DNA of 64,000 bases from NCBI GenBank assembly GCA_034086985.1, contig JAXDZG010000003.1, positions 1 through 64,000 on the forward strand. The letters run 5' to 3'. Made by a program: the position numbers and the translations under genes. Below, in pieces: positions 43,214 to 52,215 of this stretch (its first letter is position 1; every line of letters begins with the position of its first letter). This DNA is from Phascolarctobacterium_A sp034086985 (GTDB lineage Bacteria > Bacillota > Negativicutes > Acidaminococcales > Acidaminococcaceae). The notes beneath the pieces were generated by a model. That model was not told the origin of the DNA and ran no database searches. It worked only from the letters and a program-made list of their open reading frames with translations.

Positions 43214-44239
43214 TTATATGTCCAAGTTGGACACAGTATAAACAGTCCCCGGATGCAGCTTGTCCAAATTCTCCAAAGCCTTGCCGGTACCCAGTGCCAC
43301 GCACTCCAGCGGATCCTCCGCAATGCGCGTAGTAATACCGGTTTCCTTTTGCATAACCTCAGCCAGGCCATCTAGGAGGGCACCGCCGCCGGTCATATAA
43401 ATACCATTATCCACAATATCTGCAGCCAGCTCCGGCGGGCATTTTTCCAAAACGCTGCGCACGGTGGCAATCAAAGAAGCAATAGAATCCTCCAAGGCAT
43501 CGCGACACTCAGCGCTATTTACTGTAAAGGTTGTAGGCAAGCCTGTAACCATATCACGACCACGCACAGTAATAGTCTCATCACGTCCATATTTGGAAAC
43601 AGTGGCCACTGCCATCTTGATTTCTTCTGCAGTACGCTCGCCAATAAGCACATTATGGACCTTCTTCACATGACGCACGATGGCCTCGTCAAAATGGTCG
43701 CCACCGATGCGGATAGATGCATCCACCACAATGCCACCTAGGCTCAGCACCGCAATATCGGTGGTACCGCCGCCGATATCCACAACCATATTACCACGGG
43801 GCACGGAAATATCGATGCCTGCGCCCAAGGCTGCAGCCAGAGGCTCCTCAATCAAATAGGTTTTAGAAGCACCACCCTGGGTAGTAGCCTCCATAACGGC
43901 ACGCTTCTCCACAGAGGTAATGCCGATGGGTACGCAGGTCATAACACGGGGCTTAAAGAATAAGCTCTTGCCTGCTACCTTTTCGATAACATAAGCTAGC
44001 AGCTTTTGGGTTACAGTATAATTGGCAATCACACCCTCCTTTAAAGGACGAATAGCCACAATAGTTCCCGGAGAGCGGCCCAGCATCTCGCGAGCAGCAT
44101 CACCCACAGCCAGCACCTTATTGCGCACCTTATCAATAGCCACAACGCTGGGCTCTTTGAGCACTACACCCTTACCCTTGACGAAAACAAGGATATTGGC
44201 AGTGCCAAGATCTATACCTATATCCATACTTTTAAACAT
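43214..44239 (-). CDS. mreB: Rod shape-determining protein MreB/Mbl
   Basis: A 341-residue bacterial actin that guides lateral wall synthesis. Phosphate-1 motif DIGIDLGTANILVF, phosphate-2 VVDIGGGTTDIAVLSLGG and the adenosine motif YMTGGGALLDGL are intact. No mreC/mreD follow, so this is a solitary mreB or Mbl-type copy. It is encoded between murA and the phosphodiester glycosidase gene. Confidence 0.93.
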   Translation of the reverse strand: MFKSMDIGIDLGTANILVFVKGKGVVLKEPSVVAIDKVRNKVLAVGDAAREMLGRSPGTIVAIRPLKEGVIANYTVTQKLLAYVIEKVAGKSLFFKPRVMTCVPIGITSVEKRAVMEATTQGGASKTYLIEEPLAAALGAGIDISVPRGNMVVDIGGGTTDIAVLSLGGIVVDASIRIGGDHFDEAIVRHVKKVHNVLIGERTAEEIKMAVATVSKYGRDETITVRGRDMVTGLPTTFTVNSAECRDALEDSIASLIATVRSVLEKCPPELAADIVDNGIYMTGGGALLDGLAEVMQKETGITTRIAEDPLECVALGTGKALENLDKLHPGTVYTVSNLDI

Positions 44240-44267
44240 CTTCTTACTCCTGTTCCTTTACACAAGC

Positions 44268-45530
44268 TTAATCTATGGTTACGCGCTCAATGTCAGCGCC
44301 CAAATTTTTGAGCTTAGCCACAATATTCTCGTAGCCTCTATCAATATGATAAATATCGCCAATGCGGGTTACACCCTCTGCCACCAGGCCTGCCAAAATC
44401 ATGGCCGCTCCGGCGCGCAAATCTGTGGCACGCACATCGCAGCCCGTCAGCTGGCAGGGGCCCTCTACCACGGCACTGCGACCCTCGGTAGTAATATTGG
44501 CGCCCATGCGATTCAGCTCCACCACATGCATAAAGCGATTTTCAAACACGGTCTCGGTCACCTTACTGCGACCATCGGCAATGACCATCATAGCCATCAT
44601 CTGGGCCTGCATATCCGTGGGAAAGCCGGGATAGGGCAGGGTTTTGATGGCCACGGGCTTCAAGGGTAAATGCCCTACTACGCGCACCTTATCAATATCC
44701 TCTTCCACAAAAGCGCCTGCCTCGCGGAGTTTCGCAATCAAGGGCTTTTGGTGCTCCGGCAGCACGTTCTCCACAATCACATCACCGCCGGTCATAGCAG
44801 CGGCAATCATATAGGTGCCCGCCTCAATGCGGTCGGGAATAATAGTATAATCAGCGCCGTGCAGCTCCTTCACACCCTCGATGCGGATAGTATCAGTGCC
44901 TGCGCCGCGGATTTTGGCACCCATTTTATTCAAATAATTGGCCAAATCCACTATTTCCGGCTCCTCAGCAGCATTCTCTACAATGGTAACACCCTCAGCT
45001 AAGGAAGCAGCCATAAGCACATTTTCTGTTGCGCCCACGCTGGGGAAATCAAAATAAATATTAGTACCCTTCAGTCCATTGGGAGCGCTGGCATCGATAT
45101 ACCCATGCCCCTGCTCAATCTTCACGCCCAAAGCCTCGAAGGCCTTCAGGTGAATATCGATGGGACGAGCGCCAATAGCGCAGCCGCCGGGCATGGAAAT
45201 GCGAGCCTTGCCCACACGGGCAAGGAGCGGACCCATGACTAAAAAGGATGCGCGCATGGTGCGCACCAGCTCATAGGGAGCCTCATAAGCAGTAATATGC
45301 GTGCTATCTATATGCAGAACGTTGGGTTCAGGGCTGGTCACCACGAGCCCCAAGCATTTCAATACTTCACTTATGGTATGCACGTCCTCCAGCATGGGTA
45401 CCTCGTCCAAAAGGCTGGGCGTTGTCCCCAGGATAGAAGCCGCGATAATGGGTAATACAGCGTTTTTCGCGCCACTGGTCTTGACCGTACCCACAAGACG
45501 TGTACCGCCCTTAACAACTAGCTTTTCCAA
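44268..45530 (-). CDS. murA: UDP-N-acetylglucosamine 1-carboxyvinyltransferase MurA
   Basis: A 420-residue enzyme for the first committed step of peptidoglycan synthesis. N-terminal KLVVKGGTRLVGTVKTSGAK and the active-site loop with the cysteine (MPGGCAIGARPIDIH) are present, so it should be fosfomycin-sensitive by family rule. A TTG at 45530 with AGGAGG upstream is the best start. It precedes mreB. Confidence 0.95.
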   Translation of the reverse strand: MEKLVVKGGTRLVGTVKTSGAKNAVLPIIAASILGTTPSLLDEVPMLEDVHTISEVLKCLGLVVTSPEPNVLHIDSTHITAYEAPYELVRTMRASFLVMGPLLARVGKARISMPGGCAIGARPIDIHLKAFEALGVKIEQGHGYIDASAPNGLKGTNIYFDFPSVGATENVLMAASLAEGVTIVENAAEEPEIVDLANYLNKMGAKIRGAGTDTIRIEGVKELHGADYTIIPDRIEAGTYMIAAAMTGGDVIVENVLPEHQKPLIAKLREAGAFVEEDIDKVRVVGHLPLKPVAIKTLPYPGFPTDMQAQMMAMMVIADGRSKVTETVFENRFMHVVELNRMGANITTEGRSAVVEGPCQLTGCDVRATDLRAGAAMILAGLVAEGVTRIGDIYHIDRGYENIVAKLKNLGADIERVTID

Positions 45531-45586
45531 AATAATCCTCCTGTATGTGCCAAGCAAAGCTTACACATAACACTTATAGTAGCAAT

Positions 45587-45616
45587 ATTTTATCACTTGC
45601 AGCCCTAGCTTTTCAA
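45587..45616 (-). promoter_or_regulatory. Candidate promoter of murA-mreB
   Basis: Minus-strand TTGAAA (45611-45616), 18 bases, TAAAAT (45587-45592), about 57 bases upstream of the murA start. Confidence 0.5.
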
Positions 45617-45633
45617 TAGCGACTACAAAGAAA

Positions 45634-45655
45634 AAGCCGGCAATTTTTCCGGCTT
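45634..45655 (-). terminator. Terminator of the 61-aa gene
   Basis: AAGCCGG/CCGGCTT arms with an 8-base loop, then five T in six bases on the minus strand; the stem overlaps the stop codon region. Confidence 0.7.
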
Positions 45656-45839
45656 AATGGTTCATGCGCTGGCGGTCTGCAAGAATATTATAATAGGTTT
45701 CCTTTTCCATCAGCTCACGGCGTATGGCCTTTTTTCCTTCCTCATCCTGCACCTCAGCCAAACGCTGACGCAGAAGAGCTATATCCTGTTTTAACATCAG
45801 CATTTTATTGCCCGCAATACTCTCTACGATATCTGCCAT
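45654..45839 (-). CDS. Small helical protein of unknown function (61 aa)
   Basis: A short charged, probably coiled-coil protein (ALLRQRLAEVQDEEGKKAI core), without signal or span. An AAGGAGGG site lies 6-7 bases before the ATG and a terminator follows, so it is a complete small transcription unit between the ATP synthase operon and murA. I do not recognise a family. Confidence 0.65.
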   Translation of the reverse strand: MADIVESIAGNKMLMLKQDIALLRQRLAEVQDEEGKKAIRRELMEKETYYNILADRQRMNH

Positions 45840-45942
45840 CTCACAGCCCTCCTTTTTATACTCTTATAGAATACTATAAGCAAGCATAATATGCAAGGGG
45901 CTAAAGCATTAGTTTCAATATTTGTTGCAAAGTATACAAAAA

Positions 45943-45964
45943 CCCCCGTCCTTTCGGACGGGGG
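45943..45964 (-). terminator. Terminator of the ATP synthase operon
   Basis: Perfect 9-base C/G-rich arms (45943-45951, 45956-45964), TTTC loop, then five T on the minus strand. Confidence 0.9.
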
Positions 45965-45996
45965 AATTGTTATTTTGGCATTGTCTTGTATGCTTT

Positions 45997-46407
45997 TTAA
46001 GCCATACCTGCAACCTTCAGACGGGTGATAGCTCTCTTCAATGCACGATGAGCGCGAGCATTGTCTACGTCAGCATCCTTGCTAGCTAAGCGGCGCTCAG
46101 CACGCTCCTTAGCAGCATTGGCGCGAGCGGTGTCAATGTCGGTATCTGCGTCGGCAATGGTTGCCAACACAGTGCATTTGCCACCCTTCATCTCCAGGAA
46201 GCCGCCGCATACTGCGAAGGACTTCTTGCTACCGTCAGTAAACTCTAGCTTCATGGGAGCAACATCCAGAGTCGCGATAATCGGCAAATGGTTTGCCTTA
46301 ATACCCAAGCCACCCACCATGGAGCGGAAGCCTACATAGGTTACATTATCAGCGGAAAAAAGCATTTTATCCGGCGTGACAATTTCAAAAGTAAACGGTG
46401 TAGCCAT
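45997..46407 (-). CDS. atpC: ATP synthase subunit epsilon
   Basis: A 136-residue F1 central-stalk subunit. N-terminal beta sandwich (FTFEIVTPDKMLFSADNVTYV, VGGLGIKANHLPIIATL) and C-terminal helical hairpin (ANAAKERAERRLAS, ARAHRALKRAITRLKV). It couples rotation to F1 and can inhibit hydrolysis. It is the last gene of the atp operon, 2 bases after atpD. Confidence 0.95.
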   Translation of the reverse strand: MATPFTFEIVTPDKMLFSADNVTYVGFRSMVGGLGIKANHLPIIATLDVAPMKLEFTDGSKKSFAVCGGFLEMKGGKCTVLATIADADTDIDTARANAAKERAERRLASKDADVDNARAHRALKRAITRLKVAGMA

Positions 46408-46409
46408 TA

Positions 46410-47822
46410 TTATTCCTTCATAGTTGCAGCCTTGGCAATTGCGTCATCAATGGTACCAACCATGTAGAAAGCGCCTTCGGGCAGGTCGTCATGCTTGCCT
46501 TCCAGGATTTCTTTGAAGCCGCGGATAGTTTCCTTCAGCGGAACATATTGACCGGGGGTGCCGGTGAATTGTTCAGCAACGAAGAATGCCTGGCTGAGGA
46601 ACTTCTGAATCTTACGAGCACGGGCAACGGTTACTTTGTCCTCCTCGCTCAATTCTTCCATACCCAGAATTGCGATGATATCTTGCAATTCTTTATAGCG
46701 TTGCAGAATAGCTTGTACGCCACGAGCAACTTTATAATGCTCTTCGCCGATTACCAGCGGATCCAGGATACGGCTGGTGGAGTCGAGCGGGTCAACTGCC
46801 GGATAAATACCAAGCTCTGCGATAGAACGGGACAATACGGTGGTTGCATCCAAGTGGGCGAAGGTGCCTGCCGGAGCCGGGTCAGTCAAGTCGTCCGCAG
46901 GTACATATACTGCCTGTACGGAGGTGATGGAACCGGTCTTGGTGGAGGTAATACGCTCTTGCAGAGCGCCGATGTCGTTTGCCAGAGTGGGTTGATAACC
47001 TACTGCGGAAGGCATACGGCCCAGCAATGCGGATACTTCGGAACCAGCCTGAATGAAACGGAAAATGTTATCGATAAAGAGCAGTACGTCTTGGCCGCCA
47101 ACATCACGGAAGTATTCTGCCATGGTCAGGCCGGTCAGACCAACGCGCATACGTGCTCCAGGAGGCTCGTTCATCTGGCCATATACAAGAGCGGTCTTGC
47201 TGATAACGCCAGATTCCTTCATTTCGCCCCACAGGTCGTTGCCTTCACGAGTACGCTCGCCAACGCCTGCGAATACGGAATAGCCACCGTGTGCAGTTGC
47301 GATGTTATGGATCAGCTCCATAATAATAACGGTTTTGCCTACGCCGGCGCCGCCGAACAGACCGATTTTACCGCCCATTGCATACGGAGCGATCAAGTCT
47401 ACGACTTTAATGCCGGTTTCCAAAATTTTAGTAGATGTTGCCTGTTGGTCGAAGGTCGGAGCAGGTCTATGGATGGGCCAGTGATCTGCTGCTTCAACCG
47501 GAGTATCGTCATGGTCAACGGTCTCGCCGAGCACGTTGAAGATACGACCCAGTACGCCGGGGCCTACGGGTACGCTGATGGGAGCGCCGGTATCTACTGC
47601 TTCCATACCGCGAACCAGACCATCGGTGGAGCTCATAGCAACGGCACGAACTACATTGTAGCCGATGTGTTGCATTACTTCAGCGGTCAGGTGAATGTTC
47701 ACCTTGCCGTCATCAGTGGTGCCATCGATGTGGATTGCGTTCAGGATAGCGGGCATGCTCTTCGGAGGGAACTCAATGTCGATAACAGGGCCAACAACTT
47801 GTACGATTCTACCTGTATTCAA
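46410..47822 (-). CDS. atpD: ATP synthase subunit beta
   Basis: A 470-residue catalytic subunit. Walker A GGAGVGKTV, VFAGVGERTREGNDL with the catalytic Glu, and LLFIDNIFRF (Walker B) are intact. The start is a TTG at 47822 with GGGAGG 8 bases upstream. Length and motifs are ordinary. Confidence 0.97.
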   Translation of the reverse strand: MNTGRIVQVVGPVIDIEFPPKSMPAILNAIHIDGTTDDGKVNIHLTAEVMQHIGYNVVRAVAMSSTDGLVRGMEAVDTGAPISVPVGPGVLGRIFNVLGETVDHDDTPVEAADHWPIHRPAPTFDQQATSTKILETGIKVVDLIAPYAMGGKIGLFGGAGVGKTVIIMELIHNIATAHGGYSVFAGVGERTREGNDLWGEMKESGVISKTALVYGQMNEPPGARMRVGLTGLTMAEYFRDVGGQDVLLFIDNIFRFIQAGSEVSALLGRMPSAVGYQPTLANDIGALQERITSTKTGSITSVQAVYVPADDLTDPAPAGTFAHLDATTVLSRSIAELGIYPAVDPLDSTSRILDPLVIGEEHYKVARGVQAILQRYKELQDIIAILGMEELSEEDKVTVARARKIQKFLSQAFFVAEQFTGTPGQYVPLKETIRGFKEILEGKHDDLPEGAFYMVGTIDDAIAKAATMKE

Positions 47823-47852
47823 GGTTTTAGCCTCCCTACGAAATAATTCAGA

Positions 47853-48737
47853 TTATTGTTGTGCTTGCTTCAGCGCTTCTACGCCGCCAACGATTTCGTT
47901 GAGCTCGCGGGTAATGGATGCCTGACGCGCCTTGTTATAGGACAGCTCCAGGTTTTGTACCAGCTTAGCAGCGTTATCAGTAGCAGAAGACATAGCAGTC
48001 ATACGAGAACCCAACTCACTGGCAGCGGATTGCACCAGTGCAGCGTAAACAACGGTCTCCAGGTACTTGGGTGCAAGTACGCTCAAAGTCTCGTTTTCAC
48101 CGGGCTCAAACATAAAGCTTGCTTCGGCCTTGCCAGCTTCTTTAGCAGGCGGCTCTACCGGCAGAATCTTCTCGCAGGTAGGAGTCTGGGACAAAGCGGA
48201 TTTGAAAATAGTATATACGATGCGCAGCTCGTCAAAGCCCTCGTCAGCAAAACGCTTTGCTGCGTCACGGGCAACCTCTACTGCGTTATCATATGCAGGT
48301 CTGTCGGAGAAGCCAAAATGGGATTCCAGCACATTGTAGCCACGACGTTGGAAGAAGTCTCTAGCCTTACGACCGCAAGTGATAACAACAACCTCGTCCT
48401 CACATGCGGAAATCTCAGCAACAGCCATCTTCAAAGCGTTGGAGCTGTATGCGCCTGCCAGACCTTTATCAGAGGCGAGCACCAGATAACCAACTTTTTT
48501 AACTTCACGATGTTGAAGCAGCGGGTGTTCCTTGGCACTTAAGTTTGCAAGAATGCTTGGATCGCTCACAACGTTGGACAACACTTCTTTGATCTTGATG
48601 GCATAGGGACGGCTGGCGGCAGCGCGCTCTTGAGCTCTTCTCAGGCGGGCAGCAGCAACCATCTTCATAGCCTTAGTGATCTTACCAATGTTACCTACGC
48701 TCTTCATGTGGCGATGAATCTCGCGTGCAGTAGCCAT
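47853..48737 (-). CDS. atpG: ATP synthase subunit gamma
   Basis: A 294-residue rotor shaft subunit. N-terminal IHRHMKSVGNIGKITKAMKMVAAA (family helix) and C-terminal RMTAMSSATDNA and YNKARQASITRELNEIVGG are typical. It is encoded 7 bases after atpA. Confidence 0.96.
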   Translation of the reverse strand: MATAREIHRHMKSVGNIGKITKAMKMVAAARLRRAQERAAASRPYAIKIKEVLSNVVSDPSILANLSAKEHPLLQHREVKKVGYLVLASDKGLAGAYSSNALKMAVAEISACEDEVVVITCGRKARDFFQRRGYNVLESHFGFSDRPAYDNAVEVARDAAKRFADEGFDELRIVYTIFKSALSQTPTCEKILPVEPPAKEAGKAEASFMFEPGENETLSVLAPKYLETVVYAALVQSAASELGSRMTAMSSATDNAAKLVQNLELSYNKARQASITRELNEIVGGVEALKQAQQ

Positions 48738-48744
48738 TAGTTAA

Positions 48745-50568
48745 TCACCTACCTTCACTAACAAAGGTTTCCTTGAACTCGGCGATCGCTTTCTTCAAAG
48801 CTTCTTCATTCTCATCAGTGATTTTCTTGGTTTTCAGGATATCTGCGCCAACTTCAGGATGGTTAGCTTCCATGAAGTCCAGGAATTCTTTTTCGCAGCG
48901 AGTTACTTCTTTAACTGCTACGTCATCCAGATAACCCTTGGTGCCAAGGTAAATTGCCATAACCTGTTTTTCAACAGACAGCGGGCTGTATTGACCTTGC
49001 TTCAGAACCTCGGTCAAACGTTGACCACGGTCCAGCTGAGCCTTGGTAGCCTTATCAAGGTCAGAAGCAAACTGAGCAAATGCTGCCAGTTCGCGGAATT
49101 GTGCCAAATCCAGACGCAGAGTACCTGCAACCTGTTTCATAGCTTTAATCTGAGCAGCACCACCTACGCGGGATACGGACAGACCGGAGTTGATAGCCGG
49201 ACGGATACCGGAGTAGAACAGCTCGGATTCCAGGAAGATCTGACCGTCGGTAATAGAAATTACGTTGGTCGGAATAAAGCCGCCTACGTCGCCTGCCAGG
49301 GTTTCGATAACGGGCAGTGCGGTGATGGAGCCGCCTTTCAGCTCGTCGTTCAGCTTAGCAGCGCGCTCCAGCAGACGGGAGTGCAAATAGAATACGTCGC
49401 CGGGATATGCTTCACGTCCGGGAGGACGGCGGAGCAGCAGGGACATTGCGCGGTATGCGACAGCGTGCTTGGACAGGTCGTCGTATACGCACAGAACGTC
49501 TTTGCCTTGATCCATGAAGTATTCTGCCATGGTTACACCAGCATAGGGAGCCAGGTATTGCAGCGGAGCGGAGTCAGCAGCAGTAGCGGCAACGATGATG
49601 GTGTATTCCATTGCGCCGTGTTGTTCCAGAGTACGAACAATGCGGGCAACGTTGGAAGCCTTTTGGCCGATAGCTACATAAATGCAGATAACGCCCAGGC
49701 CTTTTTGGTTGATGATGGTATCAACTGCAACGGCGGTTTTGCCGGTGCCACGGTCGCCGATGATCAGCTCACGTTGGCCACGTCCGATAGGAACCAGTGC
49801 GTCGATACATTTAATACCAGTTTGCAGCGGGGTATCAACGGACTTACGATCTGCGATACCATGCGCAGGGGATTCAACAGGACGGTGTTCAGCTGCGACG
49901 ATTTCGCCCTTGCCGTCGATAGGAGCGCCGATAGCACTAACTACACGACCCAGCAGGCCTTCGCCTACAGGAACTTCCATGATGCGGCCGGTACGGCGAA
50001 CAACGTCGCCTTCCTTAATCTTGGTTTCGCCGCCCATCAATACGATACCAACGGAGTCCGGGTTCAGGTTCAGAACCATGCCGGATACGTTGTGGGGCAG
50101 TTCTACCAATTCGCCAGCCATTGCGTTTTTCATACCGATAACGGTTGCGATGCCGTCACCGATCTTCTCAACGATACCAACCTCTTCGAGATCAGCGTCC
50201 ACCTTGTAATTCTCCAGCTTAGCGCTGAGAGCATCACCCATAGCCTCGGGCTTGGTGTATTCGTGGATGTCGATGCCGCTGAGGGCAACTTCCATCTTCT
50301 TCAGCTTACGAGCAGCGGAAGCGTCGAATACCTTATCGCCAACTTGTACGATGATGCCGCCGAGAATGGAGGGGTCAACCTTCTTGTTCAAGAAGATTTC
50401 ACGGCCCAGCTTCTCAGTCAGAATTGCAGAAATGGATTGATACTCGTCAACAGTCAATTTCTTAGCTGTAGTAACGTTTACATCTAAAAGCTCTTTAATG
50501 GAGCCCAGATCAATTTTGAAGTCGGACAATTCTTGCTTCAGCAAAGCAATATTTTCTTCACTCTTCAT
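48745..50568 (-). CDS. atpA: ATP synthase subunit alpha with N-terminal delta-like domain
   Basis: A 607-residue frame; ordinary alpha is about 500. Residues 110-607 are a full alpha: LENYKVDADLEEVGIVEKIGDGIA, Walker A GDRGTGKTA (usually GDRQTGKTA), and the C-terminal helical domain. Residues about 28-96 match the C-terminal half of subunit delta (TTAKKLTVDEYQ..., FLNKKVDPSILGGIIVQVGDKV, DASAARKLKKM). There is no separate atpH, and only 95 bases lie between atpF and this gene, so the delta N-terminal helical domain is missing. A strong GGAGGTGATT site precedes the ATG at 50568. An internal ATG at 50241 could give normal-length alpha, but its GAGG is only 2 bases away. Confidence 0.92.
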   Translation of the reverse strand: MKSEENIALLKQELSDFKIDLGSIKELLDVNVTTAKKLTVDEYQSISAILTEKLGREIFLNKKVDPSILGGIIVQVGDKVFDASAARKLKKMEVALSGIDIHEYTKPEAMGDALSAKLENYKVDADLEEVGIVEKIGDGIATVIGMKNAMAGELVELPHNVSGMVLNLNPDSVGIVLMGGETKIKEGDVVRRTGRIMEVPVGEGLLGRVVSAIGAPIDGKGEIVAAEHRPVESPAHGIADRKSVDTPLQTGIKCIDALVPIGRGQRELIIGDRGTGKTAVAVDTIINQKGLGVICIYVAIGQKASNVARIVRTLEQHGAMEYTIIVAATAADSAPLQYLAPYAGVTMAEYFMDQGKDVLCVYDDLSKHAVAYRAMSLLLRRPPGREAYPGDVFYLHSRLLERAAKLNDELKGGSITALPVIETLAGDVGGFIPTNVISITDGQIFLESELFYSGIRPAINSGLSVSRVGGAAQIKAMKQVAGTLRLDLAQFRELAAFAQFASDLDKATKAQLDRGQRLTEVLKQGQYSPLSVEKQVMAIYLGTKGYLDDVAVKEVTRCEKEFLDFMEANHPEVGADILKTKKITDENEEALKKAIAEFKETFVSEGR

Positions 50569-50663
50569 ATTGTACCAATCACCTCCGAATACCGGCTCTC
50601 AGCCTTACTGTTTCGCATTTACAGCAGACCTCGTCCGGCCTAATAGGGAAACGAGCAAAATTA

Positions 50664-51143
50664 TTATTTCAGGATGGAATCAACAATTTTGCTAGCCATT
50701 TTTTTGTCTTCTTCAGAATTCAGCTTTTGCTCAACAATTTTGCCAGCAGCGATCATGGACAGGCTGATAACCTGAGCACGAACTTCGTCCATAGCTTTCT
50801 TCTTCTCAGTAGCGATAATCTCTTTTTGAGCTGCTACATATTGCTCCTGCTCAACCTTGGTGTCAGCCATAATCTTATCATGAGCTGCTTGAGCGGTTTT
50901 GCGGGCGTTTTCAATGATAGCCTGTGCTTCCTGTCTTGCATCCGCTAATTTTGCAGCATATTCAGCTTTAACTGCTTCAGCGTCGTTCTTAGCCTTTTCA
51001 GCAGTCTCTAAATCGCTAGCAATTTTATTCTTGCGCTCTTCCATGATACCCAGTACAGGTTTGTAAACGAATTTAGCAAGAACGAAAACAAGAACCAAAA
51101 AGTTCAGGATTTGCGCGATAAGTGTTGCGTTAATATTAACCAA
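50664..51143 (-). CDS. atpF: ATP synthase subunit b
   Basis: A 159-residue peripheral stalk subunit: one N-terminal span (about 8-28), then a long charged helix (VYKPVLGIMEERKNKI...) to residue 145. Length is normal and no delta-type sequence is attached to its C-terminus. It is encoded between atpE and the delta-alpha gene. Confidence 0.95.
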   Translation of the reverse strand: MVNINATLIAQILNFLVLVFVLAKFVYKPVLGIMEERKNKIASDLETAEKAKNDAEAVKAEYAAKLADARQEAQAIIENARKTAQAAHDKIMADTKVEQEQYVAAQKEIIATEKKKAMDEVRAQVISLSMIAAGKIVEQKLNSEEDKKMASKIVDSILK

Positions 51144-51187
51144 TTATCTCACTCTCCTATTTGTTTTCTTAATTTACGGATCTTAGA

Positions 51188-51442
51188 TCATTTTACGAAG
51201 GGGTTAGCGAATACCAGTACTACTGCGATAACGTAGCACAGAATAGGCATGGATTCTACCAGACCTACGGATACCAGCATGTTGGTGAACAGCTTGCCAG
51301 CTTCTTCAGGTTGACGAGCCATGGACTCGATTGCTTTACCAGTTAAGTTACCGTTACCAAGAGCAGCGCCCAGAGCTGCAGCCAGGCAGATAAATGCAAC
51401 AGCAAACATAGATGCTGCAATAATAATTGCGTTTTCAGTCAT
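51188..51442 (-). CDS. atpE: ATP synthase subunit c
   Basis: An 84-residue two-helix proteolipid. Helix 1 has ALGAALGNGNLTGKA, the loop ARQPE, helix 2 the ion-binding Glu63 in VGLVESMPILCY. The Glu-Ser pair occurs in sodium-binding c rings, but the Gln (here Asn30, GNG) and the Thr and Tyr of the full sodium signature are absent, so a proton ring is more likely. Confidence 0.95.
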   Translation of the reverse strand: MTENAIIIAASMFAVAFICLAAALGAALGNGNLTGKAIESMARQPEEAGKLFTNMLVSVGLVESMPILCYVIAVVLVFANPFVK

Positions 51443-51504
51443 TGAAATTTCCTCCTATCAATCATAGACATTGTAAAGTTTTAATTGTTGTGCGCCCTTT
51501 TAAA

Positions 51505-52215
51505 TTAGTGATGCGCAAAAGCCAGCGCGAAGCTGGTCAGAGCCAGCATGGTGAAGATAAAGGCTTGCAAGAAACCGATAACCAAGCTGAACATTACCCA
51601 GAATTCAGGTACAACCCACGGAGCCAGTTGATACAGTACGATCAACAGGATTTCGCCTGCCAGAATGTTACCGAATAGACGAAGGGCCATAGTCATCGGT
51701 TTAACAACTTCGTCTAACAAATGTAACGGCAAGAATGCGGGGGAAGGACTAATATAGTGCTTGTAGTGACTCAAGCCCTTTTGGCAGATACCAATGATGT
51801 GCACGCCGATTGCGACAGTCAAGGACAGCGCAAAGCAGGTGTTAACGTCGTTGGTAGGAGAAGTCCAGTGTACACCAACCTGCGGCAACATACCAATCTC
51901 GTTACTAATAAAGATGAACATGAAAAGGGTGATAATAAAAGGAGCCATGTACTTGCGTCCTTTAATACCCAGTTGGCCTTCCATAAGATCGTTTAAGAAG
52001 TCAATGAAGAACTCCATAACATTTTGGACTCCGCTAGGAACCATTTTCGGATTTTTGGCGGCCAGCAAGAAGAGAACAAACACTACTGCCATTGTAATCC
52101 AGGTCATATACATGGTCTGCATATGAATAACAATACCAGGTGCTACTTCTTGAGCAAGGTAATGGATAATCTCACCGGAATGTTCTTGTGCTGCAGCTGC
52201 TGCTTCATTTCCCAT
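51505..52215 (-). CDS. atpB: ATP synthase subunit a
   Basis: A 236-residue membrane subunit forming the ion half-channels. The essential arginine is in MALRLFGNILAGE; FFIDFLNDLMEGQLG and SNEIGMLP are family marks. About five to six spans. It overlaps the atpI-like gene by 11 bases. Confidence 0.95.
   Translation of the reverse strand: MGNEAAAAAQEHSGEIIHYLAQEVAPGIVIHMQTMYMTWITMAVVFVLFLLAAKNPKMVPSGVQNVMEFFIDFLNDLMEGQLGIKGRKYMAPFIITLFMFIFISNEIGMLPQVGVHWTSPTNDVNTCFALSLTVAIGVHIIGICQKGLSHYKHYISPSPAFLPLHLLDEVVKPMTMALRLFGNILAGEILLIVLYQLAPWVVPEFWVMFSLVIGFLQAFIFTMLALTSFALAFAHH

Noticed and set aside
48745..50568. delta-alpha fusion as a simple frameshift or assembly artefact
   Set aside because: The frame is continuous, the linker is short and both parts keep conserved motifs; there is also no room for the delta N-terminal half. 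An artefact cannot be excluded fully but is not the simplest reading.
50569..50663. Possible remnant of atpH between atpF and atpA
   Set aside because: Only 95 bases, too short for the missing helical domain, and no delta-like translation seen.
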